A stretch of DNA of 64,000 bases, from assembly GCA_017746715.1 (NCBI GenBank), contig JAGHZQ010000107.1, positions 1 through 64,000 on the forward strand. Direction: 5' to 3'. The notes beneath the pieces are model-generated. The model saw nothing but the letters and a program-made list of their open reading frames with translations. It was not told the DNA's origin and did no database searches. This document shows, in pieces, positions 52,726-61,239 of this stretch; the stretch's first letter is position 1; each line of letters begins with the position of its first letter. This stretch comes from Cyanobacteria bacterium SBLK (GTDB taxonomy: Bacteria > Cyanobacteriota > Cyanobacteriia > Cyanobacteriales > Spirulinaceae). Position numbers and translations under genes: made by a program.

Positions 52726-54366
52726 GTGCAACTACTGAAAACCCCGACAGCGTGGCAACAGTTAAGAAATCGTCAAATTACTTGCGATCGCGCCCTAACG
52801 ATGTTAATCGATGAAAAAGGAACGATCTCGCCGAATTTACTGGATGCAGAGGTGAGCGATCGCTTTTTTCGCGAATTTCCCAATAAAAAACTATTGCCCC
52901 CCGTCGTTCCTTTGTTGCTCTGGCAAAATTGTTATTATTTGGGCAGTCCTGTCGAAATTTCCGTCGCAGATTTGCGAATGATGCGCGATCGCACCTTTGC
53001 AGAGATCGAAGTTGTTCCCGTTACCGATAAAAGTTATAACAAATGGTATCACGCCTATCACTACAATCCCAAAAATATTACAGCGAATCCTCTGATTAAT
53101 CCCCTCACGGGAAAGATAGAACAAGAAGATATTAGCGAAACCACCGAACTTTATCTCGCTAAAGCCGTCGATCAAATCGAGCGCATTAAAACTCTCATTT
53201 CCGGTGCTCTGCGAAACCGTGCCAGCGATATTCACCTCGAACCCATGCAAGAGGGGTTAAGAGTGCGCTATCGCATCGATGGGGTACTGCGGGATATTAC
53301 CACCCTTCCCGTGGAAATCAGCCGTCGGGTTGTCGTAGCTTTAAAAGTGATGTCGGAGATCGACATCGCCGAAAGTCGCAAACCTCAAGATGGACGCATT
53401 GGCGAACAATATGCCTCGGGAGAACAGGTTAAATTGGGGATGGATATGCGAGTGAGCACCCTTCCCTGCGTTTTTGGAGAAAAAGCCGTTATTCGTTTAT
53501 TGCCTCGCAAAAATCCCTTCAAAATTCTTGACGATTTAGGATTCTCCCAAAAAACCCTCGAGACTTATAAGACTTGGCTGACCCAACCCCAAGGCATTAT
53601 CGTTTTTACAGGTCCGACGGGTTCGGGAAAAACAAGCACCCTTTATACTAGTCTGCAATCGATTGCGACCGAACACGTTAACGTCGTCACGGTGGAAAAT
53701 CCCGTCGAATATATTTTACCCCGCATCACCCAAACCCAAGTGAATGAAGCAGCAGGGATGACCTTTGCGGCAGGAATGCGAGCGATTTTGCGGCAAGACC
53801 CGGATATTATCATGGTGGGGGAAATTCGCGATGAGGAGACGGCCGAAACTGCTGTGAGAGCCGCTTTGACGGGGCATTTAGTGCTAACGACGCTTCACAC
53901 TAACGATGCTCCCGGTGCGATTCCTCGCCTCAAGGATATTGGTCCCGATCCGGGTTTGATTAGCGATGCGTTATTGGGGATTGTCGCACAGCGTTTGGTG
54001 CGGCGAGTTTGTCCCCATTGTGCCGAACCTTATACCCCGACAGAGGAGGATTTTGAGAAGTTAAATGTAGACCCCAAACGCATCGATCTTTCGCAATGGC
54101 GTAGGGGGAAAGGTTGTAATATGTGTTTTGGCTCGGGATATTTGGGACGCGAAGCGATCGTGGAACTTTTGGATGTGGACGATACCATTCGCGAGATTAT
54201 TTATGATGGGACGATGACCCATTTACACCGCTATTTAAAGAAAATCAAGTTTGCTTCTTTTCGCATTGCTGCTATTGAAAAGGTGACTTTAGGCGTGACG
54301 ACGGTTGAGGAGGTTTTGCGGGTTTTACCTTACAGTTCGTTGCGTCGGAAGGCGTTGGGAGAATAG
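52726..54366 (+). CDS. GspE/PilB-type secretion or pilus ATPase
   Basis: A 546-residue type II secretion/type IV pilus extension ATPase. Motifs: Walker A GPTGSGKTSTLY, Asp box VGEIRDEETAETAVRAALTGH, His box LVLTTLHTND, and a four-cysteine zinc motif CPHC...CNMC. The start is GTG with AGGAG upstream. The N-terminal domain is short (about 130 residues before the CTE-like region), so the protein is shorter than the usual PilB of about 670 residues. No pilC or pilT lies next to it, so it may be an extra paralogue rather than the main pilus motor. Confidence 0.9.
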   Translation: MQLLKTPTAWQQLRNRQITCDRALTMLIDEKGTISPNLLDAEVSDRFFREFPNKKLLPPVVPLLLWQNCYYLGSPVEISVADLRMMRDRTFAEIEVVPVTDKSYNKWYHAYHYNPKNITANPLINPLTGKIEQEDISETTELYLAKAVDQIERIKTLISGALRNRASDIHLEPMQEGLRVRYRIDGVLRDITTLPVEISRRVVVALKVMSEIDIAESRKPQDGRIGEQYASGEQVKLGMDMRVSTLPCVFGEKAVIRLLPRKNPFKILDDLGFSQKTLETYKTWLTQPQGIIVFTGPTGSGKTSTLYTSLQSIATEHVNVVTVENPVEYILPRITQTQVNEAAGMTFAAGMRAILRQDPDIIMVGEIRDEETAETAVRAALTGHLVLTTLHTNDAPGAIPRLKDIGPDPGLISDALLGIVAQRLVRRVCPHCAEPYTPTEEDFEKLNVDPKRIDLSQWRRGKGCNMCFGSGYLGREAIVELLDVDDTIREIIYDGTMTHLHRYLKKIKFASFRIAAIEKVTLGVTTVEEVLRVLPYSSLRRKALGE

Positions 54367-54597
54367 TTATATCGATCGCCGAGAAAGTAATTGATATATT
54401 CGCAGACACTCTTGATATATTCACCGATCGCAATCTTGATGAATTTGAGGCATAGTCATTAAAAAAATGCGATCGTTGGCGATCGCATTTACAAATCGAG
54501 GAAAGTCAGGCAAGCTATGAGTCGGAGAAAATTCTTCTTCAGCACATGGAGTAAAAATAGTTGTTATAATTTTATTATCAACAAAAATACTATCGCA
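54367..54597. other. Intergenic region with HIP1 hairpin and repeated leader
   Basis: An ATGCGATCG/CGATCGCAT stem with a short loop lies at 54467-54489, after a run of A; it could end the ATPase transcript. The bases 54479-54513 recur at 55300-55334 upstream of the next small ORF. Confidence 0.5.
54479..54513 (+). repeat. 35-bp repeated leader, copy 1
   Basis: Starts with GCGATCGCATTT and ends AAAGTCAGGCAA. It differs from the copy at 55300-55334 at three positions. It is located 84 bases before the start of the membrane-anchored protein gene. Confidence 0.75.
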
Positions 54598-55191
54598 ATG
54601 GCACAACAGAGCATCTCTTTACAAGTTACCGATACTTTCGTTTGCTTTGTTGCTTTTGCGATCTTGATTGCAATCTCGGCTTTCCTAACTTGGGGTCAAT
54701 CTCCTGCTTTCACTACAACTGCCACCGTTGTAGACAAGCATTGGTATCGCTCCATAGCAATAACAGTAGCAGATTGTGATGATGGATTCGGTCCTTTCTT
54801 TGGTTCTGAAACACCAAGTGGTTGTGGGGATGCGATAGGGAGAACAGAATATTTAGAGGGAGATCGTTTTACGCCACTCAGCTGGCCGGTTATTCACGAA
54901 GAAGAAGTTACCCCACCCTTAAGCTGGTTAGTCGCTATATCGCCCCAAAAAACTGCAATACAAATAAGAAGAGAAGCCTACTATATTGACTTTTTCGATC
55001 CAGATCGTCGGAAGAAATATACTTACAAAACAAAACGCGTTCGGGATTATAAAGCACTTACAGTGGGAATTAAAGGAACGATAATTGTCGATCGTTTTGG
55101 CGAAGTTAAGCAAATTCTTCCCGAATCTTTCGAGACGTTAAAAATGGATTCAGAACAAACAAAATTAGCAGATGGATCGATATATGACTGA
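54598..55191 (+). CDS. Membrane-anchored protein of unknown function
   Basis: A 197-residue protein; I chose ATG 54598 (MAQQSISLQV) over the upstream start, as it precedes one hydrophobic helix (about 14-34) and leaves the remainder as an extracytoplasmic or cytoplasmic domain. The soluble part contains a Cys pair (VADCDDG...SGCGDA) and a beta-rich end (YTYKTKRVRDYKALTVGIKGTIIVDRFGEV). I do not recognise the family. A weakly similar leader sequence also precedes the next small ORF. Confidence 0.6.
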   Translation: MAQQSISLQVTDTFVCFVAFAILIAISAFLTWGQSPAFTTTATVVDKHWYRSIAITVADCDDGFGPFFGSETPSGCGDAIGRTEYLEGDRFTPLSWPVIHEEEVTPPLSWLVAISPQKTAIQIRREAYYIDFFDPDRRKKYTYKTKRVRDYKALTVGIKGTIIVDRFGEVKQILPESFETLKMDSEQTKLADGSIYD

Positions 55192-55299
55192 AAAAGATTG
55201 AAATAAGATTATAATTTCCTCAAAATCGAACAATAATTCCGAAATTCAGAAAAATACGATCGCATGTTAAGAGTTGGGTCGAGAAGATGGGAAATTTGA

Positions 55300-55334
55300 G
55301 CGATCGCATTTGCAAATCGAGAAAAGTCGGGCAA
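55300..55334 (+). repeat. 35-bp repeated leader, copy 2
   Basis: Second copy of the 54479-54513 sequence, three mismatches. It is 31 bases before ATG 55366. Confidence 0.75.
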
Positions 55335-55365
55335 AATAAGGGAGGAGTCCAAAAGATCCCTCGCA

Positions 55366-55536
55366 ATGAGCAATTCATCGCAAAACGAGAAAGAAAATCG
55401 TTCGATCGCGATCGGCGATAATGAGATTAAAGGCTCGGCTTATATCGAGGAACTCAAAGGCTCGGGTTATACTGAGGGGAATACTTACTATATCGAGAAG
55501 ATCGTTTTGCCCGCGATCGCTGCTAGCGGCTTTTAG
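55366..55536 (+). CDS. Small protein, 56 residues, similar to leaders of cyanobacterial NACHT/TIR-type proteins
   Basis: The peptide (MSNSSQNEKENRSIAIGDNE...) resembles the polar, beta-prone N-terminal segments (IGDNEIKGSAYIEELKGSGYTEGNTYYIEKIVLP) that start many cyanobacterial effector proteins, but no effector domain follows before the stop. A GGGAGGAG purine run lies about 18 bases upstream, a little far for a ribosome site. It may be a relic of a larger gene or a free peptide. It converges with the exonuclease gene, 23 bases apart. Confidence 0.45.
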   Translation: MSNSSQNEKENRSIAIGDNEIKGSAYIEELKGSGYTEGNTYYIEKIVLPAIAASGF

Positions 55537-55559
55537 AGTGTAAAGTTGATTTACTCTCT

Positions 55560-56240
55560 TTAACTGCGAACTCTAATTGCTTTAAACGGCAATAAAGAAA
55601 TATCTTCTTCTGGCATATATTTTGCCCAAGCAAAAGGAATAATTGAATTCCAACGAAAGCCATGTTTTTTACTCAAAGTACCAGGCTTTTCTTCTAAACT
55701 TTTAACTAAAACTTTAGGTCGTGCTGCTTTAGATAATTGTATTTCTAAATCGGGAATCAAAGCCAGCAAATTTACTAAAACTTGACAATCATTGAGTGCG
55801 CGGTGAGCATCAACAATAGGAATTCTGTGAGCGATTGCCAAATTATTTAAGCTCGTACTCGCAATATATTGAGACTTAGGATACACAAGATCTTGTGTAT
55901 CTATCCAATTGTTCATCGGTAGTTCCAATTCTTCAATACCTCGACAAAATGAGCGATCGAACTGAGCATTATGAGAACAAATATAAGCGGCAAATAAAGA
56001 CATTTTTGCAATTATTTTTAATCCATCTTTATAATTAAAAGTTAATTCAAGGGATTGAGAGGATATACCGTTAATTGGTTCGGCTGGATTTTCAATGATT
56101 TGTTCATAACCGATTAAAGTACTTACCTGCATGAGGATGCAGCGATGCTTTACAGACCATAAAATTGCGGCGATCTCTAGCAAGTGATTGCGATCGGGAT
56201 TGAGTCCCGTTGTTTCAGTATCGATAATTAGAATTTTCAT
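55560..56240 (-). CDS. DEDDh 3'-5' exonuclease (RNase T / DnaQ-like) of the RT operon
   Basis: A 226-residue exonuclease with all five catalytic residues: Asp7 and Glu9 (DTETTG), Asp95 (SHNAQFD), and His146 with Asp151 (DAHRALND). Such enzymes trim 3' ends of DNA or RNA. After residue about 165 comes a 60-residue C-terminal extension with a basic, aromatic segment (KKHGFRWNSIIPFAWAKYMPEED) not seen in the DnaQ core. It begins 11 bases after the reverse transcriptase stop, so it is the third gene of the operon and may process the cDNA or its RNA template. Confidence 0.9.
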   Translation of the reverse strand: MKILIIDTETTGLNPDRNHLLEIAAILWSVKHRCILMQVSTLIGYEQIIENPAEPINGISSQSLELTFNYKDGLKIIAKMSLFAAYICSHNAQFDRSFCRGIEELELPMNNWIDTQDLVYPKSQYIASTSLNNLAIAHRIPIVDAHRALNDCQVLVNLLALIPDLEIQLSKAARPKVLVKSLEEKPGTLSKKHGFRWNSIIPFAWAKYMPEEDISLLPFKAIRVRS

Positions 56241-56251
56241 CAGATTTAAAC

Positions 56252-57997
56252 CTAGAAATAGCTAGATACTTCTAACTGATCGATGATATCAAAACTGAGT
56301 GTCTCATCTCTGTCAAAGGCGGTATTTAGAAGATCGCTGTGTTTTAATTCGCGATCGACTCCACGAAGGCAAGCAATTTCTTTAATATACAAGTTCTCCG
56401 ATCTCATCAACTCTACTGAATTTATACCTAATGCAAATTGATTGAACGGATCGATGGTAGCATGAATATCTAAACTATCTAAAAATTTAATTTTAATGCC
56501 ATTAAGCCGTAAAATTGCTAGACCTTGAAGTTCAACTTTGCCAAATGAATGAAGAGAGCAAATGACTGGATTTTCTTGAATTCGTAGGATTTGAGCAGCT
56601 GCTTGTACTGCATTCGTTCCTAACTTAATCAATGAGGATACATCTTGAGAGTAAATCGCACGCATAACCTCTGATTGCAAAAATAGCTCTGGATAATTGG
56701 TAAGAGCAGTGCTTAATAAAGCGAGAGTTTCTGAAGATGCCAGATAGCTTAATCTTTTGGCATAAAAGCGGAGTTTTGATATTAATTGCTTTCTCACATA
56801 TCCTTCAATGTTACTATCTTTATCTAAGATTTTATGGATTTCTTGATGATAAACTTGTCTAGCGGTACGAGCATCTTGTAGTAATCGAGCTACAGTCAGC
56901 GATTTTACAGAATTAGGAGCCCAAGGATATTTTCTTAGCCAATCATAGAATTTCTCAAGAGATAAAGATTCAAAGACTGTTTGGGAATAGTCAAGTAATG
57001 GAATTCTAATCTCTTCCTGAAAGAAAGCTCGTTTAAGATTACTTCTCTCTTCTGGCTTGACAATCAAAAATCGCTTAATATTTGCAATTAAGCCAATCCA
57101 CAGTTTAGTTTTTTCTTTCTCAATAGGATTTGTTTCTTTAAGCCATTGGCTCGATCCGAGCTTAAAATCTTTATATGTATCGTGCAACAAAAATCCTATA
57201 TCATCTAATCTTTTTTTTAATTCATTGCGTCCGGTTTCTATTTTATTTTCATCTCCAGCAAGAACAAAGTCATCCACATATCTCCAATATTTTCCGTCCA
57301 TGTATTTAAACATGAAGTCGTCAACTTCAAAAAGAACTAAGTTGGCAATTAAATGGCTAAACATAGGTCCTGTTAGTAAACCTAATCCTTCATTCTGAGT
57401 TTTAGATACTTTAGCATATTGTGCTAATAATATTTCTCCGAGATCGCGAGATTGAGTAGACAATTTAGATGAGTTACAAGCTAATCGCCATGCTTTAAGT
57501 GCCAGTTCATGGGAAATGCTAGGATAAAATTTTTTAATATCAGTGTAACGCACAATTGCATGATTAGGATTTTTGCAAAATTCTGCAATATCATTATTCC
57601 GTTTTTGAAATTTAGGAAAATAATTTGTAAATATTCCTTCTTTACTCGACTTTTCTGGAAAATGGTAGCTATATACACAAGATGATGCTTTAAAAGCAGG
57701 TTCTTTTGAGCAAGCATCAAGCAAGGCTGATTCAGCAAACATTTCATTCGCTCCCGGTAAGTAAATTTTTCGATATTCTATGTCAGTATTATTTTCAGCC
57801 ATTTTCTTAAAATGATAAGAACAAAAATAAAGAGGCTCTTCTCTCGTCATCACAAGATGAGTTGCAATATCCTTTGCCCAGATATCTTTCTTCGCACAAT
57901 CGTTATCCAAATAATAACGCAGTCCAAGATAAGCAAGTATATCTCGCCGTCTATATTGATTAATTGCTCTAACTGCTAGTTTTTCTGGTTTCATCAT
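56252..57997 (-). CDS. Reverse transcriptase, probable defence-associated (non-intron, non-retron) type
   Basis: A 581-residue RNA-directed DNA polymerase. Motif A is YTDIKKFYPSI with Asp153, motif B is GLLTGPMFSHLIANLVL (about 206-222), motif C is RYVDD with Asp242 and Asp243, and motif D-like LHDTYKDF follows. There is no maturase X or HNH domain, so it is not a group II intron enzyme. The N-terminus of 150 residues before motif A, and a C-terminal helical region of about 250 residues, are like the UG/Abi (DRT) group of phage-defence reverse transcriptases. Its start overlaps the upstream gene by one base, and AAGGAG precedes it. No retron RNA gene has room between the genes. Confidence 0.9.
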   Translation of the reverse strand: MMKPEKLAVRAINQYRRRDILAYLGLRYYLDNDCAKKDIWAKDIATHLVMTREEPLYFCSYHFKKMAENNTDIEYRKIYLPGANEMFAESALLDACSKEPAFKASSCVYSYHFPEKSSKEGIFTNYFPKFQKRNNDIAEFCKNPNHAIVRYTDIKKFYPSISHELALKAWRLACNSSKLSTQSRDLGEILLAQYAKVSKTQNEGLGLLTGPMFSHLIANLVLFEVDDFMFKYMDGKYWRYVDDFVLAGDENKIETGRNELKKRLDDIGFLLHDTYKDFKLGSSQWLKETNPIEKEKTKLWIGLIANIKRFLIVKPEERSNLKRAFFQEEIRIPLLDYSQTVFESLSLEKFYDWLRKYPWAPNSVKSLTVARLLQDARTARQVYHQEIHKILDKDSNIEGYVRKQLISKLRFYAKRLSYLASSETLALLSTALTNYPELFLQSEVMRAIYSQDVSSLIKLGTNAVQAAAQILRIQENPVICSLHSFGKVELQGLAILRLNGIKIKFLDSLDIHATIDPFNQFALGINSVELMRSENLYIKEIACLRGVDRELKHSDLLNTAFDRDETLSFDIIDQLEVSSYF

Positions 57998-58926
57998 TAA
58001 CTCCTTCGAGGAAGATCGAAACGAATCACTGCTAAATTTACTCGAAATTCACCTTCTGTTAGGGGATGACTAACTTTAACATATGAGGTAAGATAACTAT
58101 TGTGTTGACTGTCTACTTTTTTACCAAGAAACTTAGAAAACTTTTGGTTAAACCAATTGACTAACCTTGAAAAAAATCCACCTCCCTGAATTACATTATT
58201 CTCTCGGGGCTCTATCCAAATGGCAATGCTATTGTCATCTAAACTATACCGAAAAAGTTCGTCGAATTGTTTGCTGGCTTCTTTCCATTTTTTCTCACGC
58301 TCTAAAAAACCAGAGAAATTCGCAAGAACTAAAAGTTTTGCCGAACATTTCTGACTTTTGATTGTTAATTGCTTGATTAGAGAGGTCGTTGAAAATCGAT
58401 CGCATACATCCCATTCTAAAATCTCGAATTCCACTGTAATTGCTTGCGCTTCTAATTCAGTTCTTAGGGATTCTAAGGCTTCTCCCGCATAGGCTCGTGC
58501 ATATTGCGAAATTTCACCTCCAACAATAACTACATGAAGTGGCATTCGAGGTATTCGTTTCTGCTTCCTTAATTCACAAAATACAGAAAGAATGCCCATT
58601 GATGCTGCGCCCGAGCCACAGGGTAAATCGGCCAAAAATACTTTATTCCCTGAAAATACACGCGCAAATACATCGGGAATTTTAGGTAAATCCTGAAGGG
58701 GATCGAGCATCGTTAACATAACCCTTGCTGACGAGCCCGTAAATCGCCATGCTAAATGATTATCGGTATCTTCTTTGCTCATCCCTCCCTCAAATCCCTC
58801 GGGCGCAGATGTCATTGCTTTTTCTCTCAACTGATATTTGTCCAAAAGCATTGTCCAACTTGAAATAAGTTGTGGAGGCAAAAGCAAAAGAGAATCTTTT
58901 TTGCTCCATAATGAATGTGGAATCAT
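57997..58926 (-). CDS. Methyltransferase-like protein, first gene of the RT operon
   Basis: A 309-residue protein with a Rossmann-type motif FLADLPCGSGAASMGILSVF (about 94-113) and HVVIVGGEISQYARAYAGEAL, the layout of class I SAM-dependent methyltransferases with the second acidic loop (GGE). I see no NPPF/DPPY-type nucleic-acid amino-methylase motif, so the substrate is unknown. The first 50 residues (LWSKKDSLLLLPPQLISSW) look like a docking extension. It overlaps the reverse transcriptase by one base (TAATG), so production is matched to it. Confidence 0.75.
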   Translation of the reverse strand: MIPHSLWSKKDSLLLLPPQLISSWTMLLDKYQLREKAMTSAPEGFEGGMSKEDTDNHLAWRFTGSSARVMLTMLDPLQDLPKIPDVFARVFSGNKVFLADLPCGSGAASMGILSVFCELRKQKRIPRMPLHVVIVGGEISQYARAYAGEALESLRTELEAQAITVEFEILEWDVCDRFSTTSLIKQLTIKSQKCSAKLLVLANFSGFLEREKKWKEASKQFDELFRYSLDDNSIAIWIEPRENNVIQGGGFFSRLVNWFNQKFSKFLGKKVDSQHNSYLTSYVKVSHPLTEGEFRVNLAVIRFDLPRRS

Positions 58927-58986
58927 GTCTACAGGGATTAAGCGCGCGATCTTTTAGAAAAGATATGTTGTATTGATACTCAACAA

Positions 58987-59490
58987 CTATATCTGATACT
59001 CATCCATCGATAAAGGATTCAACTCCCGCAAAATCGACAGTGCCTTATTTTGAGTAGGAGTCGATCCCTGCACCACCACCAAATAATTTCCCTCCTGCAA
59101 GCGATTGCGATAGGGAAGCGCATCGCCACTCCCTTGAGATAGCCCCACGCCGCCGCCAACAAAAATACTCCCCATCGTTCCCCCCATCGCTCCCAAAAGT
59201 CCACCGAGAATATTATTTCCCACCTGTCCCGTCCAAGTAAAGACATTGGTGTGAGCGATCGCATTAAAGGTAAACCCCGCCGCAAAACCAAAGGGAATCA
59301 ACCACGCCGCCATAAAAAGCGCCTGCTTCTTAGCCTGCTGTCCCGGATCGATTAAGCCAAACTCGTCAGCACTCCTATAACCCTGTCCTACAATCGTCAA
59401 GAGATCCGTCGAGATCCCCCCTTTTTCCAACGCCACATATGCCTCTTCTGCGGAAATGCGATCGCGCACCACTGCAATTAAATAACTCAT
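58987..59490 (-). CDS. Membrane protein with glycine-zipper-like segment
   Basis: A 167-residue protein starting MSYLIAVVRDRISAEEAY (ATG 59490, preferred to the alternative start at 59520). After a ferredoxin-like N-terminus (EEAYVALEKGGISTDLLTIVG) come two hydrophobic segments, the second very glycine-rich (ILGGLLGAMGGTMGSIFVGGGVGLSQGSG), then a short beta end. The pattern is like small stress-related or signal-like cyanobacterial membrane proteins, but no function is known. It diverges from serA with 124 bases between starts. Confidence 0.78.
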   Translation of the reverse strand: MSYLIAVVRDRISAEEAYVALEKGGISTDLLTIVGQGYRSADEFGLIDPGQQAKKQALFMAAWLIPFGFAAGFTFNAIAHTNVFTWTGQVGNNILGGLLGAMGGTMGSIFVGGGVGLSQGSGDALPYRNRLQEGNYLVVVQGSTPTQNKALSILRELNPLSMDEYQI

Positions 59491-59614
59491 AAAACCCTCA
59501 GAAATCCAAAATCTTTGCAAGGAACTCCTAGATTATGGTGCATTTCCCGATACAATGCCTACTGCATTGCCATCAAACTCATACTCGTAGTTTCTTACAC
59601 TTCTTTTTATCGTT

Positions 59615-61195
59615 ATGGCCAAAGTTCTTGTTTCCGACCCCATCGATCAAGCGGGCATCGAAATTCTCTCCCAAGTCGCTCAAGTGGATGTGAAAACCAA
59701 GCTCCCCCTAGAAGAATTAATAAGTATCATTCCCGAATACGATGCCCTCATGGTGCGATCGGGAACCAAAGCTACCCAAGAAGTCATCGAAGCCGGCAAA
59801 CAATTAAAAATTATCGGACGCGCCGGAGTAGGAGTCGATAACATCGATATCCCCGCCGCTACCCGTCGGGGGATCGTCGTGGTGAACTCTCCCGAAGGCA
59901 ATACGACCGCCGCCGCCGAACACGCCCTCGCCATGATGCTGTCCCTCTCCCGCCACATTCCCGCCGCCAACAAATCCCTCAAAGACGGTCAATGGGATCG
60001 CAAGCGCTTTGTCGGGGCAGAAGTGTATAAAAAGACCCTAGGAGTTGTCGGTTTGGGAAAAATCGGCTCCCACGTCGCTACCGTTGCCAAAGCAATGGAT
60101 ATGAAACTCCTCGCTTACGATCCCTTTATTTCCTCGGAACGGGCCGAACAATTGGGTTGTCGTTTGGTGGATTTGGATTTTCTCTTCCGAGAGTCGGATT
60201 ATATCACCCTCCACGTTCCCAAAACCCCGGAAACGGCGAATTTAATTAACGCCGAAGCCCTCGCGAAGATGAAACCCACGACCCGCATTATCAATTGCGC
60301 CCGAGGGGGAATTATTGATGAAACCGCCCTCGCCGAAGCCCTCAAAGAAGGGAAAATTGCCGGGGCAGCCTTAGATGTATTCGATAGCGAACCTTTAGGA
60401 GAATCTCCCTTGCGGGAAGTGGGTGAGAAAATCGTTCTCACCCCTCATTTAGGCGCGTCTACCGCAGAAGCACAGGTTAATGTTGCCGTGGATGTCGCCG
60501 AACAAATTCGCGATGTTTTATTGGGACTTCCGGCGCGATCGGCAGTGAATATCCCCGGTTTGAATCCTAATGTTATGGAGAAGCTCAAACCCTATTTGCA
60601 ATTGGCGGAAACTTTGGGCAATTTAGTCGGACAATTAGCAGGCGGACGCATTGACGAGTTTACCGTCCGCTTGCAGGGCGATCTCGCCACCGAACAAAGC
60701 CAACCCATTATCGTTGCTTCCTTGAAAGGCTTGCTTTCTCAAGCTTTGCGGGAACGGGTTAATTATGTTAATGCCAGTATCGAAGCCAAAGAACGAGGCA
60801 TTCGCGTCATTGAAACAAAAGACGCTTCCACCTCCGATTATTCTGGATCCTTACATCTCAAAGCGCGAGGATCTTTGGGAGAACATTCCGTTACGGGAGT
60901 TTTACTGGAAAAAGGAGATATTCGCGTCACCAATATTGATGGCTTTCCCATTAATTTACCGACCAGTTCCCATATGCTATTTACCTTGCACCGGGATATG
61001 CCGGGGATTATTGGTCGGCTGGGAACTTTGCTGGGGAATTTTAACGTTAATATTGCCAGCATGCAGGTGGGTCGCCAAATCGTGCGAGGGAATGCCATTA
61101 TGGCTTTAAGTCTAGACGATCCTCTCCCGGATGACCTCTTAAAAGAAATTACCGATATTCCCGGTATTAACGATGCCTATACAGTCATGCTCTGA
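59615..61195 (+). CDS. serA: D-3-phosphoglycerate dehydrogenase
   Basis: SerA oxidises 3-phosphoglycerate to 3-phosphohydroxypyruvate with NAD, the first step of serine synthesis from the Calvin cycle pool. The 526-residue long form is seen here: NAD-binding GVVGLGKIGSHVA, active-site NCARGGIIDE and LTPHLGAST, then an intervening domain (about 320-450) and a C-terminal ACT domain (about 455-526; TLHRDMPGIIGRLGTLLGNFNVNIASMQVGR) that senses serine. All key residues are present. The 124 bases upstream hold the promoter shared with the divergent gene. Confidence 0.97.
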   Translation: MAKVLVSDPIDQAGIEILSQVAQVDVKTKLPLEELISIIPEYDALMVRSGTKATQEVIEAGKQLKIIGRAGVGVDNIDIPAATRRGIVVVNSPEGNTTAAAEHALAMMLSLSRHIPAANKSLKDGQWDRKRFVGAEVYKKTLGVVGLGKIGSHVATVAKAMDMKLLAYDPFISSERAEQLGCRLVDLDFLFRESDYITLHVPKTPETANLINAEALAKMKPTTRIINCARGGIIDETALAEALKEGKIAGAALDVFDSEPLGESPLREVGEKIVLTPHLGASTAEAQVNVAVDVAEQIRDVLLGLPARSAVNIPGLNPNVMEKLKPYLQLAETLGNLVGQLAGGRIDEFTVRLQGDLATEQSQPIIVASLKGLLSQALRERVNYVNASIEAKERGIRVIETKDASTSDYSGSLHLKARGSLGEHSVTGVLLEKGDIRVTNIDGFPINLPTSSHMLFTLHRDMPGIIGRLGTLLGNFNVNIASMQVGRQIVRGNAIMALSLDDPLPDDLLKEITDIPGINDAYTVML

Positions 61196-61239
61196 CTAAT
61201 GCACCTTTCGACAGGCTCAAGACAAGCAATTATCAATGA

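Noticed and set aside
57997..58986. Retron non-coding RNA next to the reverse transcriptase
   Set aside because: The upstream gene overlaps the reverse transcriptase and the space before the operon is only about 60 bases, with a short hairpin that more likely ends the next gene. A msr-msd type RNA does not fit there, so I do not call a retron.
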